A stretch of 64,000 bases of DNA from Vibrio tetraodonis. GTDB lineage: Bacteria > Pseudomonadota > Gammaproteobacteria > Enterobacterales > Vibrionaceae. Location: contig NZ_QLYY01000024.1 in the NCBI RefSeq assembly GCF_003350295.1, forward strand, positions 1-64,000, given 5' to 3'. Position 1 is the first letter of the stretch, and each line of letters opens with the position of its first letter. A program made the translations under genes and the position numbers. Shown here one piece after another: positions 27,567-37,174 of this stretch. The notes under the pieces are model-generated. The model made no database searches. It saw only the letters and a program-made list of their open reading frames with translations, and was not told where the DNA came from.

Positions 27567-28023
27567 TCGCTTTGTACAATGGTGCTGAATAACGTTGAAA
27601 GATGTTATTGTAAAGTTCTTGGCTATTAAGCAGAAACACTACTCTAATGTGCTCAATGTCAGAAGTGGTGAGAACGGAACGCAACCAGCCTGCGAAAGAC
27701 ATATCCAATAGAGCCTCGCAATTAGTAAACCAAATCCAATAGGCTTGATTGCTATTTCGGATGATGTTCAAGAGCTGATGTTCATTTTGGTAGTCTTGGC
27801 CTAAAGAAAGAAGATCAACGTAAATTGTTTGGACGCCTATCCCCTGATTTATATGATTATATGTATCTTGAAGTTTTTCTTGACACTCGTGTGAGAAGGC
27901 ATGAAGCCTCATCAACCTCAACTGCCAGCACCCATGTATGAAGCGTTCATATGAGCCGACAGGCAAACTATCAAAATTAGGGCTCAAAGGTTGTGAAGCT
28001 AAGTTGAATTTCAAAGGTATCAC
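27544..28023 (-). CDS. Antiparallel 159-aa ATPase-like protein without P-loop, between tnsC and tnsD
   Basis: I cannot name this gene. It runs opposite to tnsC and tnsD. The protein shows a strand-helix pattern like the second half of an AAA or STAND ATPase: a hydrophobic strand then acidic residue (YWIWFTNCEALLD, near 93-105), a sensor-1-like strand (RVVFLLNSQELYNNIFQR, near 126-143) and APLYKATTSLQI at the end, but no Walker A motif. The start is a GTG with a weak ribosome site. It could be a decayed ATPase or a regulator that contacts TnsC. A non-coding shadow is unlikely given its length and absence of an opposite-strand gene over most of it. Confidence 0.6.
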   Translation of the reverse strand: MIPLKFNLASQPLSPNFDSLPVGSYERFIHGCWQLRLMRLHAFSHECQEKLQDTYNHINQGIGVQTIYVDLLSLGQDYQNEHQLLNIIRNSNQAYWIWFTNCEALLDMSFAGWLRSVLTTSDIEHIRVVFLLNSQELYNNIFQRYSAPLYKATTSLQIH

Positions 28024-28159
28024 CTGTTTTTGACAATTATTACCTAGAGAGTAGCAAAAATATGGTCTAAAAATTCAAATGGAATACTTTTTTGGGAAAG
28101 TGACCTAGCTCCGGTCTTTGTTACAGTTATTGGAGTCGGACTGCGTTTATGGTGAATAT

Positions 28160-29551
28160 ATGTATTGTCTGCCAAATGCACTACCAGATGAATTGCTTTT
28201 TAGTCGAATTGTCAGATTCCTATCTGTATCAGGTCTGTCTACTTCAAAATTTCTATTAACTGTTTATGACAACCCAAAGGCAAGTATTCATCCCTATTTA
28301 ACTGCGGGTCTAAACAACTTGGCAGAGTTATCCAATGAAGAGTTAGATAACTTACTGTATCAACAGACATTAGCTCCAGTTTTCATGAGTTGCTTACCTT
28401 TACATGCTAATGAAATTTATTTGGGGCTTGTTTCAAGCAATAACTATACAGCGACAAGAGCTAGTCAACTATCTTGTGTGAGGGAAAGAGAGCCGCTATC
28501 CCTAAAATGCTGTCCACAGTGTATAAAGTCTGATATTGGTAATCATGGTGTTGCTTACTGGCACCGTAGTCACCAGATACCAGGTATCGAGTCATGCTCA
28601 AAGCATCCTATATGGTTGGAGCATGTTTCACTTCCCGGGCGGATCAGAACAAATATAGGCTTACCAGCGATTCATGACCTTTGTCGAAAAAGCTCGCAAT
28701 CAAGCTTCGAGTTAGCACGCTATGCAAATAAGTTTTTGAGCACAAAAGAGGATCGCTGCCCCAAAATAAGCTTGGATTTTTACAGGGAAAGATTACGTGA
28801 ATTAGGGTATGTGACGAAACACAACAGAATTAGAAGACGCTTGTTGTCTTCTGAGTTTTATCGATTCGTTTTGCAACTGGAATATCCATCTGACAATTTG
28901 CTTCCTAAAACATCGGTAGATTATAAATATTTGTCATACTTGCTTCATGAAAATACTTCGCAGCAGCCTTTTAAGAGCATTTTATTTAGTTACTGGCTAA
29001 ATTGTACTGAGCCAATAGGTTGCGACAGTGCTGCTCATACTTTTTGTCCGGTAGATGATAGTCATCAGAAAAAAGTTGAGTGCTTAACACTCTTAAGGAA
29101 AGGTAGGTCAATTTCCTACGTTAGCCGGGAAACAGGTAAAAGCCGCTGTTTTGTTAAATCGATTGCCCTTCTTGCAAACTTAAATACACGACTGAAACCC
29201 ACAAAGTTATTACCTTCGGTTTGCAAAACAGCTATCGTGCTCGCAAGAAGAGGTTTTCATCGTAAAGAAATTGCGCTAAGGCTGTCCATTTCTATCGGAA
29301 GTGTAGAGATGTTAATTTCAGCAACAATTGGATTGGTGCAATGGCGGAAACAATGCAAGTATGAATCTAAAAGGCGACGTTATGAACATCAGATCCTTCG
29401 TTATCGCCAAAAATATCCTCAAGCTATCCGACGAGATATAAAGTCTGATTGTAACGCTGCATTTTTCTGGCTGTATATACACGAAAGAGTATGGTTGGAA
29501 GATAACTTACCGATTGCAACTCCTCCGTCCCCGCCCCCTAGATTTAAGTGA
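28160..29551 (+). CDS. tnsD: TnsD/TniQ-family target-site selector (yhiN-directed)
   Basis: The 463-aa protein starts MYCLPNALPDELLFSRIVRF, the classic TniQ/TnsD opening. A zinc-binding cluster follows: CPQC near residues 123-126 and CSKH about 25 residues later, in CCPQC...ESCSKH. The basic C-terminal region contains helix-turn-helix-like segments (RGFHRKEIALRLSISIGSVEML) that would read the attachment sequence. By Tn7 logic it binds the 3' end of yhiN and recruits TnsC. I chose the ATG at 28160 (GGTGA upstream) over the TTG at 28118. Confidence 0.9.
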   Translation: MYCLPNALPDELLFSRIVRFLSVSGLSTSKFLLTVYDNPKASIHPYLTAGLNNLAELSNEELDNLLYQQTLAPVFMSCLPLHANEIYLGLVSSNNYTATRASQLSCVREREPLSLKCCPQCIKSDIGNHGVAYWHRSHQIPGIESCSKHPIWLEHVSLPGRIRTNIGLPAIHDLCRKSSQSSFELARYANKFLSTKEDRCPKISLDFYRERLRELGYVTKHNRIRRRLLSSEFYRFVLQLEYPSDNLLPKTSVDYKYLSYLLHENTSQQPFKSILFSYWLNCTEPIGCDSAAHTFCPVDDSHQKKVECLTLLRKGRSISYVSRETGKSRCFVKSIALLANLNTRLKPTKLLPSVCKTAIVLARRGFHRKEIALRLSISIGSVEMLISATIGLVQWRKQCKYESKRRRYEHQILRYRQKYPQAIRRDIKSDCNAAFFWLYIHERVWLEDNLPIATPPSPPPRFK

Positions 29552-29660
29552 CTAATAGCAAGAATGATTTGGCGCATCTCCACACATTGATGCCCTGCTT
29601 TGACACTGTGGACATAAGTTCAGTGATGTTCTGTCAGTACATTGTGAATTCCGCAATTTT

Positions 29661-29690
29661 CTCATACAATCTGTTTGTTCAATGTGTGAG
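29661..29690. promoter_or_regulatory. Candidate operator ahead of the HTH gene
   Basis: An imperfect inverted repeat CTCATACA/TGTGTGAG (7 of 8 pairs, 14-base spacer) ends 8 bases before the HTH gene start. It could be an autoregulatory site for that protein or the promoter region of the restriction operon. No experimental or family support is visible. Confidence 0.3.
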
Positions 29691-29698
29691 ATTAGATA

Positions 29699-29875
29699 AT
29701 GGACGATGAAATTCTGACGATTCAAGAGGTGGCAGATTACCTCAAATTGAATGAAAAAACGGCGTACAGGCTCGCTAGCGAAGGAAAGCTACCTGGTTTT
29801 AAGGTTGGCGGCAGTTGGCGCTTTAAGAGAACAGATCTAGAAGCATGGATCGAAAAACAAAAGGGTCGAGCTTAG
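29699..29875 (+). CDS. 58-aa helix-turn-helix protein (excisionase/MerR-like)
   Basis: This short gene encodes MDDEILTIQEVADYLKLNEK followed by TAYRLASEGKLPGFKVGG and SWRFKRTDLEAWIEKQKGRA. It is a textbook excisionase/AlpA-like winged helix: TIQEVADYLKLNEKTAYRLA is the helix-turn-helix, and GSWRFKRTDLEAWI the wing and final helix. It precedes the restriction operon and overlaps the longest possible hsdR frame, which favours the later hsdR start at 29896. It probably regulates the hsd genes; a role in element movement is also possible. Confidence 0.85.
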   Translation: MDDEILTIQEVADYLKLNEKTAYRLASEGKLPGFKVGGSWRFKRTDLEAWIEKQKGRA

Positions 29876-29895
29876 TCTCGAACGGAATGCAGCAG

Positions 29896-32892
29896 ATGAC
29901 AAAAGAACAGCAGATCGAAGAAAGCTTCATCAAAAAATTACAAGATCTCAAGTATACCTATCGACCAGATATTCGTGATAAGGATTCATTAGAGCGTAAC
30001 TTTCGAGAAAAGTTTGAGAGGCTTAATCGAGTTAATCTAACGGATGCGGAATTTGCCCGCTTGCGTGATGAGATCATAAGCTCAGATGTATACTCTGCCG
30101 CTAAGACCTTACGTGAGCGCAATTCCTTTCAACGCGAGGATGGCACTCCACTGCACTATACATTGGTAAACATCAATGATTGGTGTAAGAACGAATACGA
30201 AGTCATCAATCAACTTCGCATAAATACAGATAATAGCCATCACCGATATGATGTGATTATTCTTATCAACGGTGTACCCGTTGTTCAAGTGGAGCTAAAG
30301 AGCCACCAGATCGTAACTCGTCGTGCTATGGAACAAATTGTGAACTACAAGAATGATCCAGGTAATGGCTACACCAACACAATACTGTGCTTTATGCAAT
30401 TGTTCATCGTTAGTAATGAGCATCGAACTTACTATTTTTCAAACAATCATAGCCAGCACTTTAGTTTTGATGCTGATGAACGTTTTCTTCCAATTTATCA
30501 GCACGCTGACACCCACAATAAAAAGATTGCTCACTTGCATGATTTTGCGAATGACTTTTTGGCTAAATGCACACTAGGACAAATGATTAGTCGTTATATG
30601 GTACTCGTGGCTAGTGAACAGAAAATGCTCATTATGCGTCCGTATCAAATATATGCGGTAAAATCGATTGTTGATTGTATTCACCAAAATCGTGGTAATG
30701 GCTATATCTGGCATACAACCGGTAGCGGTAAGACTTTGACGTCATTTAAAGCATCTACCCTATTAAAAGACAATAAAGATATTGAAAAGTGTTTATTTGT
30801 CGTCGATCGGAAAGACCTAGATCGTCAAACCCGTGAGGAGTTCAACAAGTTCCAGGAAGGTTGTGTTGAAGAAAATACCAATACTGAAAAGCTAGTTCGC
30901 CGAATGCTTTCGGAGGATTATGCCGATAAAGTTATTGTCACCACAATTCAAAAGCTTGGCTTAGCATTAGATGAAAACAGCAAACGTAATCAGGTTAATA
31001 AGAAAAATGGCAAGCCAACATATAAAGAGCGTCTAGAGCCACTGCGTGATAAGAGAATCGTATTTATTTTTGATGAATGCCATCGTTCGCAATTTGGTGA
31101 TAATCACAAAGCAATTAAGGATTTTTTTCCTAATGCACAATTGTTTGGTTTTACTGGTACACCAATTTTTGATGATAACGCTACATACAAGCAGATCGAT
31201 GGTACTGTCGCATCTAATGTGACTACAAAAGATGTATTCCAAAAAGAGTTGCATGCCTATACCATCACTCATGCTATTGATGACCGAAATGTACTGAGTT
31301 TCCATATTGATTATTTCGGTAAAGATAACGGTGAGAAAAAACCTAGGAAAGGCGAAAACCCACCGTCACAAGCTGTAATTAATGCCACCTTAGATAAACA
31401 TGATAGTGCCACGAGCCAACGCCGCTTCAATGCCATATTAGCGACAGCAAAAATTAATGATGCTATCGAGTATTATCAGCAATTCAAAGCGATCCAAGCA
31501 GAGAAACAAGCTGAAGATAGTAGCTTTGAACCGTTGAACATCGCTTGTGTGTTTTCTCCTCCCGCAGAAGGCAACAAAGATGTGCAGCAGTTACAAGAAG
31601 ATCTGGAGCAAGAAAAGGAAGACAACAAACAGCAGCCGGATGAAAAGAAGAAGGCGCTAACTGCAATCATTGAGGATTATAATCGGCAATATGGTACGAA
31701 CCATAAGATTAGTGAGTTCGATCTGTATTACCAAGACGTTCAGCAGCGTATTAAAGATCAGAAATACTCAAACGCTGATTATCCGCGTAAGAATAAGATC
31801 GATGTGGTTATTGTTGTGGATATGTTGCTGACAGGTTTTGACTCTAAGTACTTGAATACTCTGTATGTAGATAAAAACCTCAAGCATCATGGTTTGATAC
31901 AAGCGTTTTCTCGCACCAATCGCGTGTTGAACGACAGCAAGCCCTGGGGCAACGTTTTAGACTTCCGTGGTCAGGAAGATGAAGTTAACGCAGCAATTGG
32001 TCTTTTCTCTGGTGCCACCAAGGGGCGTGCCAAAGAAATTTGGTTGGTCGATCCCGCGCCTGTTGTCGTGAACGAATTCAAAGAAGCAGTTGAAAATCTA
32101 CAAACATTTATGCTCAAGCATGACTTAGAGTGTACTCCTTCAGACGTAGCTAACTTAAAAGGAGACACCGCTAAAGCAGAGTTTATCAATCATTTTAAAG
32201 AAGTTCAGAAGCTCAAAACTCAATTGGATCAATACACTGACTTGAGCGATGAAAACAAGCAGACCGTTGCAGAACTATTGCCTGAAGACATACTGCGCGG
32301 CTTTAAAGGCTCCTACCTAGAAACTGCTCAAGAGTTAAAACGAAAGCGGGACAAAGGTGATGATGTTGAAGATGTTGTACAACAACTCGATTTTGAATTC
32401 GTATTATTTGCATCAGCGTTGATTGACTACGACTACATAATGGCATTGATTGCTAAATCTACTCAGACAACCAAGACTAAGCAGACAATGACACGAGCGC
32501 AGCTAATTGATTTGATTAGCTCCAGTGCTAACCTGATGGGTGAGCGAGAAGATATTATCTCCTATATCAATAGCTTAAAAGTAGAACAAAGCTTGACAGA
32601 ACAAGAGATCCGCGATGGCTTTCTAGCTTTTAAAGCCGCTAAAGCGGGTCAGGAGCTCACAAAAATGGCGGAGAAGCATGGTTTGCCACCGCAAGCTCTT
32701 AGCGTTTTTGTCGATGGAATTATGAATCGAATGATATTTGATGGTGAGCAATTGACAGATTTGTTGGAGCCCCTAGAGTTGGGCTGGAAGGCTCGTCGTT
32801 TGGCAGAGATCGCTTTGATGGAAGATCTTGTGCCGCATTTACAGAAGTTGGCGCAAGGTCGTGAAATTTCGGGGTTAGCTGCATATGAGTAA
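29896..32892 (+). CDS. hsdR: Type I restriction enzyme R subunit HsdR
   Basis: HsdR is the ATP-driven translocase and nuclease of a type I restriction-modification system. The 998-aa protein has an N-terminal nuclease with Asp119 and Glu133-x-Lys135 (VQVELKS), then a superfamily-2 helicase: Walker A TGSGKT around residue 276, DECH at 393-396, FGFTGTPIF, and late motifs GFDSKYLNTLYVDK and LIQAFSRTNRVL. The start at 29896 (MTKEQQ) has AACGGA upstream; 29887 and 29845 are alternatives. It overlaps hsdS by 8 bases. Confidence 0.93.
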   Translation: MTKEQQIEESFIKKLQDLKYTYRPDIRDKDSLERNFREKFERLNRVNLTDAEFARLRDEIISSDVYSAAKTLRERNSFQREDGTPLHYTLVNINDWCKNEYEVINQLRINTDNSHHRYDVIILINGVPVVQVELKSHQIVTRRAMEQIVNYKNDPGNGYTNTILCFMQLFIVSNEHRTYYFSNNHSQHFSFDADERFLPIYQHADTHNKKIAHLHDFANDFLAKCTLGQMISRYMVLVASEQKMLIMRPYQIYAVKSIVDCIHQNRGNGYIWHTTGSGKTLTSFKASTLLKDNKDIEKCLFVVDRKDLDRQTREEFNKFQEGCVEENTNTEKLVRRMLSEDYADKVIVTTIQKLGLALDENSKRNQVNKKNGKPTYKERLEPLRDKRIVFIFDECHRSQFGDNHKAIKDFFPNAQLFGFTGTPIFDDNATYKQIDGTVASNVTTKDVFQKELHAYTITHAIDDRNVLSFHIDYFGKDNGEKKPRKGENPPSQAVINATLDKHDSATSQRRFNAILATAKINDAIEYYQQFKAIQAEKQAEDSSFEPLNIACVFSPPAEGNKDVQQLQEDLEQEKEDNKQQPDEKKKALTAIIEDYNRQYGTNHKISEFDLYYQDVQQRIKDQKYSNADYPRKNKIDVVIVVDMLLTGFDSKYLNTLYVDKNLKHHGLIQAFSRTNRVLNDSKPWGNVLDFRGQEDEVNAAIGLFSGATKGRAKEIWLVDPAPVVVNEFKEAVENLQTFMLKHDLECTPSDVANLKGDTAKAEFINHFKEVQKLKTQLDQYTDLSDENKQTVAELLPEDILRGFKGSYLETAQELKRKRDKGDDVEDVVQQLDFEFVLFASALIDYDYIMALIAKSTQTTKTKQTMTRAQLIDLISSSANLMGEREDIISYINSLKVEQSLTEQEIRDGFLAFKAAKAGQELTKMAEKHGLPPQALSVFVDGIMNRMIFDGEQLTDLLEPLELGWKARRLAEIALMEDLVPHLQKLAQGREISGLAAYE

Positions 32893-34117
32893 GTCAGAAG
32901 TTAAAGTTTTGGTGCCAAAACTAAGGTTTCCTGAATTTAGGAATGCTCAGAATTGGAATCCTCTAACTCTTGGAGAGGTCAGCGACCGGATCACCGAAAA
33001 AGTGGGTGAGAGGCAACTTACTACTGTAAGCATCACTGCCGGAAAAGGATTTGTCTCTCAAGCTGAGAAGTTTAGTCGTGATATTTCTGGTAAACAGTAT
33101 AAGAACTACATTGCATTGAAGAAAGGTGAATTTTCTTATAATAAAGGGAACTCAAAAACTTTTCCTCAAGGAGCAATATATAAGCTTCATGAATTTGATG
33201 AGGTAGCAGCACCTAATGCCTTTATTAGTTTTCGTTTTAAAGATGAATACGTTGCTGATTTTTATAAAGGATATTTTGAGAACAATTTCCATGGAAGGCA
33301 ATTACTTCGCTATATTACGAGTGGAGCAAGAAGCGATGGTTTATTAAACATTAATCCAAATGATTTTTTTAAAATCATATTACCGACTCCAGTTGATAAA
33401 ATCGAACAACAGAAAATTGCCGACTGCCTCTCATCTATCGATGAACTAATAGAAGCCGAAGGTGAAAAGCTTGATGAGCTTAAAGCTCATAAGAAAGGCT
33501 TGATACAGCAGCTTTTTCCTAGTGATGGCAAAGCAGTACCTAAACTTCGTTTTCCTGAGTTCCATAATCAAGGGGAATGGAAGACTAAACCTCTTGATAA
33601 AATTGCTGAGAATTTAAATTCTAAAAGAGTCCCAATCACTAAGAAAGATAGAATTAAAGGTAGTATTCCTTATTATGGAGCATCGGGAGTTATTGATTAT
33701 GTAAAAGACTATATTTTTGATGATGAGTTGCTTTGTATATCAGAAGATGGGGCAAATTTAGTTGCAAGAACATACCCCATAGCATTCTCAATAAAAGGAA
33801 AAGCTTGGGTCAATAACCATGCACATGTGTTGAGATTTGAGAACGCATGTACTCAAGTAATTGTAGAAAGCTATTTAAATTCAATAAGTCTAGAAGACTA
33901 CCTAACTGGGATGGCTCAGCCAAAACTTAATAGAGCTAAATTGAATGTTATTCCTATTCCTCTTCCAGATTTAAATGAACAGCAGAAAGTTGCCGATTTG
34001 CTATTGTCAATCGATGAGTTAATTCGTCCACAAATTCAAAAGGTAAACTATCTTAAGCTCCATAGAAAAGGCTTGATACAGAATTTATTCCCCTCTTTGG
34101 AAGAGGTGGAGGGGTGA
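32885..34117 (+). CDS. hsdS: Type I restriction specificity subunit HsdS
   Basis: HsdS reads the bipartite target for both methylation and cutting. The 410-aa protein has two target-recognition domains, each beginning with KLRFPEF (about residues 13 and 219) and ending in a coiled conserved region with HKKGLIQQLFPS (about 201) and HRKGLIQNLFPS (about 392). These internal repeats are the circular architecture of HsdS. The two recognition halves differ, so the target is probably asymmetric. It overlaps the next gene by 4 bases. Confidence 0.93.
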   Translation: MSKSEVKVLVPKLRFPEFRNAQNWNPLTLGEVSDRITEKVGERQLTTVSITAGKGFVSQAEKFSRDISGKQYKNYIALKKGEFSYNKGNSKTFPQGAIYKLHEFDEVAAPNAFISFRFKDEYVADFYKGYFENNFHGRQLLRYITSGARSDGLLNINPNDFFKIILPTPVDKIEQQKIADCLSSIDELIEAEGEKLDELKAHKKGLIQQLFPSDGKAVPKLRFPEFHNQGEWKTKPLDKIAENLNSKRVPITKKDRIKGSIPYYGASGVIDYVKDYIFDDELLCISEDGANLVARTYPIAFSIKGKAWVNNHAHVLRFENACTQVIVESYLNSISLEDYLTGMAQPKLNRAKLNVIPIPLPDLNEQQKVADLLLSIDELIRPQIQKVNYLKLHRKGLIQNLFPSLEEVEG

Positions 34118-35226
34118 ACGAAATGACTTTTGATACGCTAGGAGGTGTCGCTGCCCACCTTCGAGATAAGTTGGATGAAAAGAAATACATTGTTCTCTTT
34201 GCCTATAACGGAACTGGTAAGACTCGCTTATCTATGGAATTTAAAGAACTAGGTAGGGATGGCGACAGCAGAGACACACTTTATTTTAACGCCTTTACTG
34301 AGGATCTTTTCTATTGGGATAATGACTTAAATAGTGATTCAGAGCGTGTTCTTCGAATGAATAGTGATTCGCGTTTCTTTAAAGGCCTGCAAGAGCTCGA
34401 AATGGAAAACCGTATTCGCCCACTATTACGCCGTTATGCTGATTTTGATTTCTTTATCGATTACGACAAATGGAGTATCAATTTCGTTCGAGAAGTTCAT
34501 GATGACAATACAGTCCAAACTATAGAGCACATCAAAGTATCTCGTGGTGAAGAAAACATTTTTGTTTGGTGTTTTTTTCTTGCAGTAGCTCAGCTTGCTG
34601 TAGATGGTCAAGATGCGTATAGCTGGGTCAACTACATCTATATTGATGATCCAATATCATCTTTAGATGACAATAATGCTATTGCTGTGGCAAGCCATCT
34701 AGCACAACTATTGAAAGACCAAGATGGCGATATACGCGTTGTTGTTTCGTCTCACCATGCATTATTTTTTAATGTGGTTTGGAATGAGTTAGGAGAAAAG
34801 CGAAAACAGCTTCAACCTTACTTCTTACGCAGTGATAAGGAGACTGGTGCTTACGCTTTACGCTATACCAATAGCACACCATTTTTTCATCATGTAGCAT
34901 TGCTAACGCAACTTCATCAGGCTGCGGAGTCCGGTGAACTATATACCTATCACTTTAATATTTTGCGTGGAATTTTGGAAAAAACAGCGGCATTTCATGG
35001 GTTTAAAAATTTTTCTGCTTGTATTAAGCAAGACGATGATGATCCAGACGGAGTCCTTCATGCTCGTATTATCAATATCCTAAGTCATGGTGATTACTCT
35101 ATGTTTGAGCCAATGGAAATGCAGGAAGAGAATAAAGGCTACTTCCGTAAAATATTAAGTGATTTCATGGAAAACTATCGGTTCAACCCTGAACTATTCC
35201 CAGAATTAACGACTGAGACAAATTAA
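34114..35226 (+). CDS. ABC-type ATPase with HEPN-like C-terminus (PrrC-like anticodon-nuclease candidate)
   Basis: The 370-aa protein has Walker A YNGTGKTR at 31-38, an ABC-type signature SRGEEN, Walker B IDDPISSLDD (Asp178-Asp179) and an H-loop VVSSHH, the pattern of AAA_13 proteins such as PrrC and RloC. The C-terminus carries Arg285-x3-Glu289 (RGILE) and His325 (LSHGDYS), matching the order and similar spacing of the Arg-Glu-His nuclease triad of E. coli PrrC. Size fits PrrC (about 396 aa). Its location inside the hsd operon, as prrC is in type IC loci, supports a tRNA-cutting second line of defence. Nuclease function is inferred. Confidence 0.75.
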   Translation: MNEMTFDTLGGVAAHLRDKLDEKKYIVLFAYNGTGKTRLSMEFKELGRDGDSRDTLYFNAFTEDLFYWDNDLNSDSERVLRMNSDSRFFKGLQELEMENRIRPLLRRYADFDFFIDYDKWSINFVREVHDDNTVQTIEHIKVSRGEENIFVWCFFLAVAQLAVDGQDAYSWVNYIYIDDPISSLDDNNAIAVASHLAQLLKDQDGDIRVVVSSHHALFFNVVWNELGEKRKQLQPYFLRSDKETGAYALRYTNSTPFFHHVALLTQLHQAAESGELYTYHFNILRGILEKTAAFHGFKNFSACIKQDDDDPDGVLHARIINILSHGDYSMFEPMEMQEENKGYFRKILSDFMENYRFNPELFPELTTETN

Positions 35227-35228
35227 TA

Positions 35229-36860
35229 ATGACTAAAGAACAGCTTAATCAGCTAGGTAAGACCCTCTGGGATATCGCAAATAACTTACGTGGTGCAATG
35301 AATGCGGACGACTTTCGTGACTATATGTTGTCGTTTCTGTTTTTGCGTTACTTGTCAGATAATTATGAAACTTCAGCTAAAAAAGAGCTTGGCTCTGATT
35401 ACCCTAAGATGGCAGAAGGCGACAAGCGTTCACCTTTGGCGGTGTTTTATGAGCAATTGACTGAAACTGAAAGAAAAGAGTTTCAAGAACATATGCGTAC
35501 AAAGGTTCATTATGTTATTGAGCCGAAGTACTTGTGGAGCAACATTGCAGAGTTGGCTAGATCTCAAAGTTCAGAATTACTAAAAACGTTAGATGACGGT
35601 TTTGATCATGTTGAGAATCACAGTTTCAAAAGTACTTTTCAAGGGTTGTTTTCCGAGATAAACCTGAACTCCGAGAAGCTGGGTAAAACCTATACAGCTC
35701 GGAATACTAAGCTTTGTACCATTATCCAGAAAGTATCAGAGGGTATTGCTGAATTTTCTACAGACAGCGATATATTGGGTGATGCTTATGAGTATTTGAT
35801 CGGTGAGTTTGCCGCTGGTTCTGGTAAGAAGGCGGGTGAGTTCTATACACCACAACCGATTTCAGATGTATTGTCTGCAATAGTTTCGTTAGACAGCCAA
35901 GATCCTAAGACTGGCTACAAGAAGCGGATTGAAAGTGTAATGGACTTTGCCTGTGGTTCTGGTTCCTTACTGCTTAATGTTCGTAAGCGACTTGGTAAGC
36001 ATGGTATTGGCAAGATTTACGGCCAAGAAAAGAATATCACTACCTATAACTTAGCTCGCATGAATATGTTATTGCACGGTGTAAAAGATACTGAATTTGA
36101 AATTCATCATGGCGATTCACTTCTTAATGACTGGGAGCTATTGAATGAGATGAATCCGTCCAAAAAGCTTAAGTGTGATGCTATTGTCGCTAATCCTCCA
36201 TTTAGCTATCGCTGGGAACCAAACGAATCAATGAGTGATGATTTCCGTTTTAAGAGCTATGGTGTAGCACCAAAATCAGCAGCGGATTTTGCTTTTTTGC
36301 TTCATGGTTTTCATTTCCTCAGTGATGAAGGCACTATGGCAATCATTTTGCCTCATGGCGTGCTGTTTCGAGGCGGTAAAGAAGATGCGATTCGTAAGAA
36401 ATTACTGAAAGATGGCAACATCGACACTGTGATTGGCTTGCCAGCAAACTTGTTCTTTTCGACAGGTATTCCGGTTTGTATTCTTGTCCTTAAGAAGTGC
36501 AAAAAGTATGATGATGTATTGTTCATCAACGCCAGCGAACATTTTGAGCCAATTAAGCGCCAAAATAAGCTGATGCCAGAACACATTGATAAGATCATCG
36601 AGACTTATCAAGAACGTCCAGAAAGCGTGGAACGCTATGCTCGTAGAGTGACGATGGAAGAGATTGAGAAAAATGATTTCAATCTCAATATATCGCGGTA
36701 TGTAAGTACAGCTAAATCTGAACAAAAGGTTGATCTTAAAGCCGTAAATGATGAATTAGTTGTTCTTGAAAAAAGATTAAATGAAGCTCTCGCAACACAT
36801 AATAGCTTCCTTAGAGAACTAGGCTTACCGATTTTGCCTGGTCAAGTTGATGATAAATAG
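35229..36860 (+). CDS. hsdM: Type I methyltransferase subunit HsdM
   Basis: HsdM makes the N6-adenine methylation that protects host DNA. The 543-aa protein has the HsdM N-terminal helical domain (TLWDIANNLRGAMNADDFRDY), GEFYTPQPI, SAM motif I DFACGSGSLLL (Asp239) and the catalytic NPPF at Asn322. It begins 2 bases after the PrrC-like gene. The R-S-x-M order is unlike the common R-M-S order. An efficient terminator follows at 36983. Confidence 0.94.
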   Translation: MTKEQLNQLGKTLWDIANNLRGAMNADDFRDYMLSFLFLRYLSDNYETSAKKELGSDYPKMAEGDKRSPLAVFYEQLTETERKEFQEHMRTKVHYVIEPKYLWSNIAELARSQSSELLKTLDDGFDHVENHSFKSTFQGLFSEINLNSEKLGKTYTARNTKLCTIIQKVSEGIAEFSTDSDILGDAYEYLIGEFAAGSGKKAGEFYTPQPISDVLSAIVSLDSQDPKTGYKKRIESVMDFACGSGSLLLNVRKRLGKHGIGKIYGQEKNITTYNLARMNMLLHGVKDTEFEIHHGDSLLNDWELLNEMNPSKKLKCDAIVANPPFSYRWEPNESMSDDFRFKSYGVAPKSAADFAFLLHGFHFLSDEGTMAIILPHGVLFRGGKEDAIRKKLLKDGNIDTVIGLPANLFFSTGIPVCILVLKKCKKYDDVLFINASEHFEPIKRQNKLMPEHIDKIIETYQERPESVERYARRVTMEEIEKNDFNLNISRYVSTAKSEQKVDLKAVNDELVVLEKRLNEALATHNSFLRELGLPILPGQVDDK

Positions 36861-36982
36861 TCGTAGATACGTGCAATTCTTATACATCTTGATAGGAAGG
36901 AAGTTGTCGAACTAGCATGTGGTTGCGAGCTAGAGGATTCGCGAGATTTATCTTCCACCTTTAGACATAAGATATCGCAAAT

Positions 36983-37012
36983 AAAATGGTCGCCCTAAGA
37001 GCGGCCATTTTT
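36983..37012 (+). terminator. Terminator of the hsd operon
   Basis: The 11-bp stem AAAATGGTCGC/GCGGCCATTTT (one G-T pair) is followed by T residues. It is the only feature I see in the 314-base gap 36861-37174 between hsdM and the leftward lipoprotein gene, and it could also stop leftward transcription. Confidence 0.85.
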
Positions 37013-37174
37013 GCTCTTGGAATATTGTTTTCCTAATTTTAAGCTTAAAATTTGTTGGCTTTTGTATCCACTCTATGGACCAGAGTGGCGATCAGTACTG
37101 TCCGATGACGATGCCACATAAATCGAAAATGCCCAAACCCATTTAACTTAAAATATATAGTTACCCCAGAAAAA

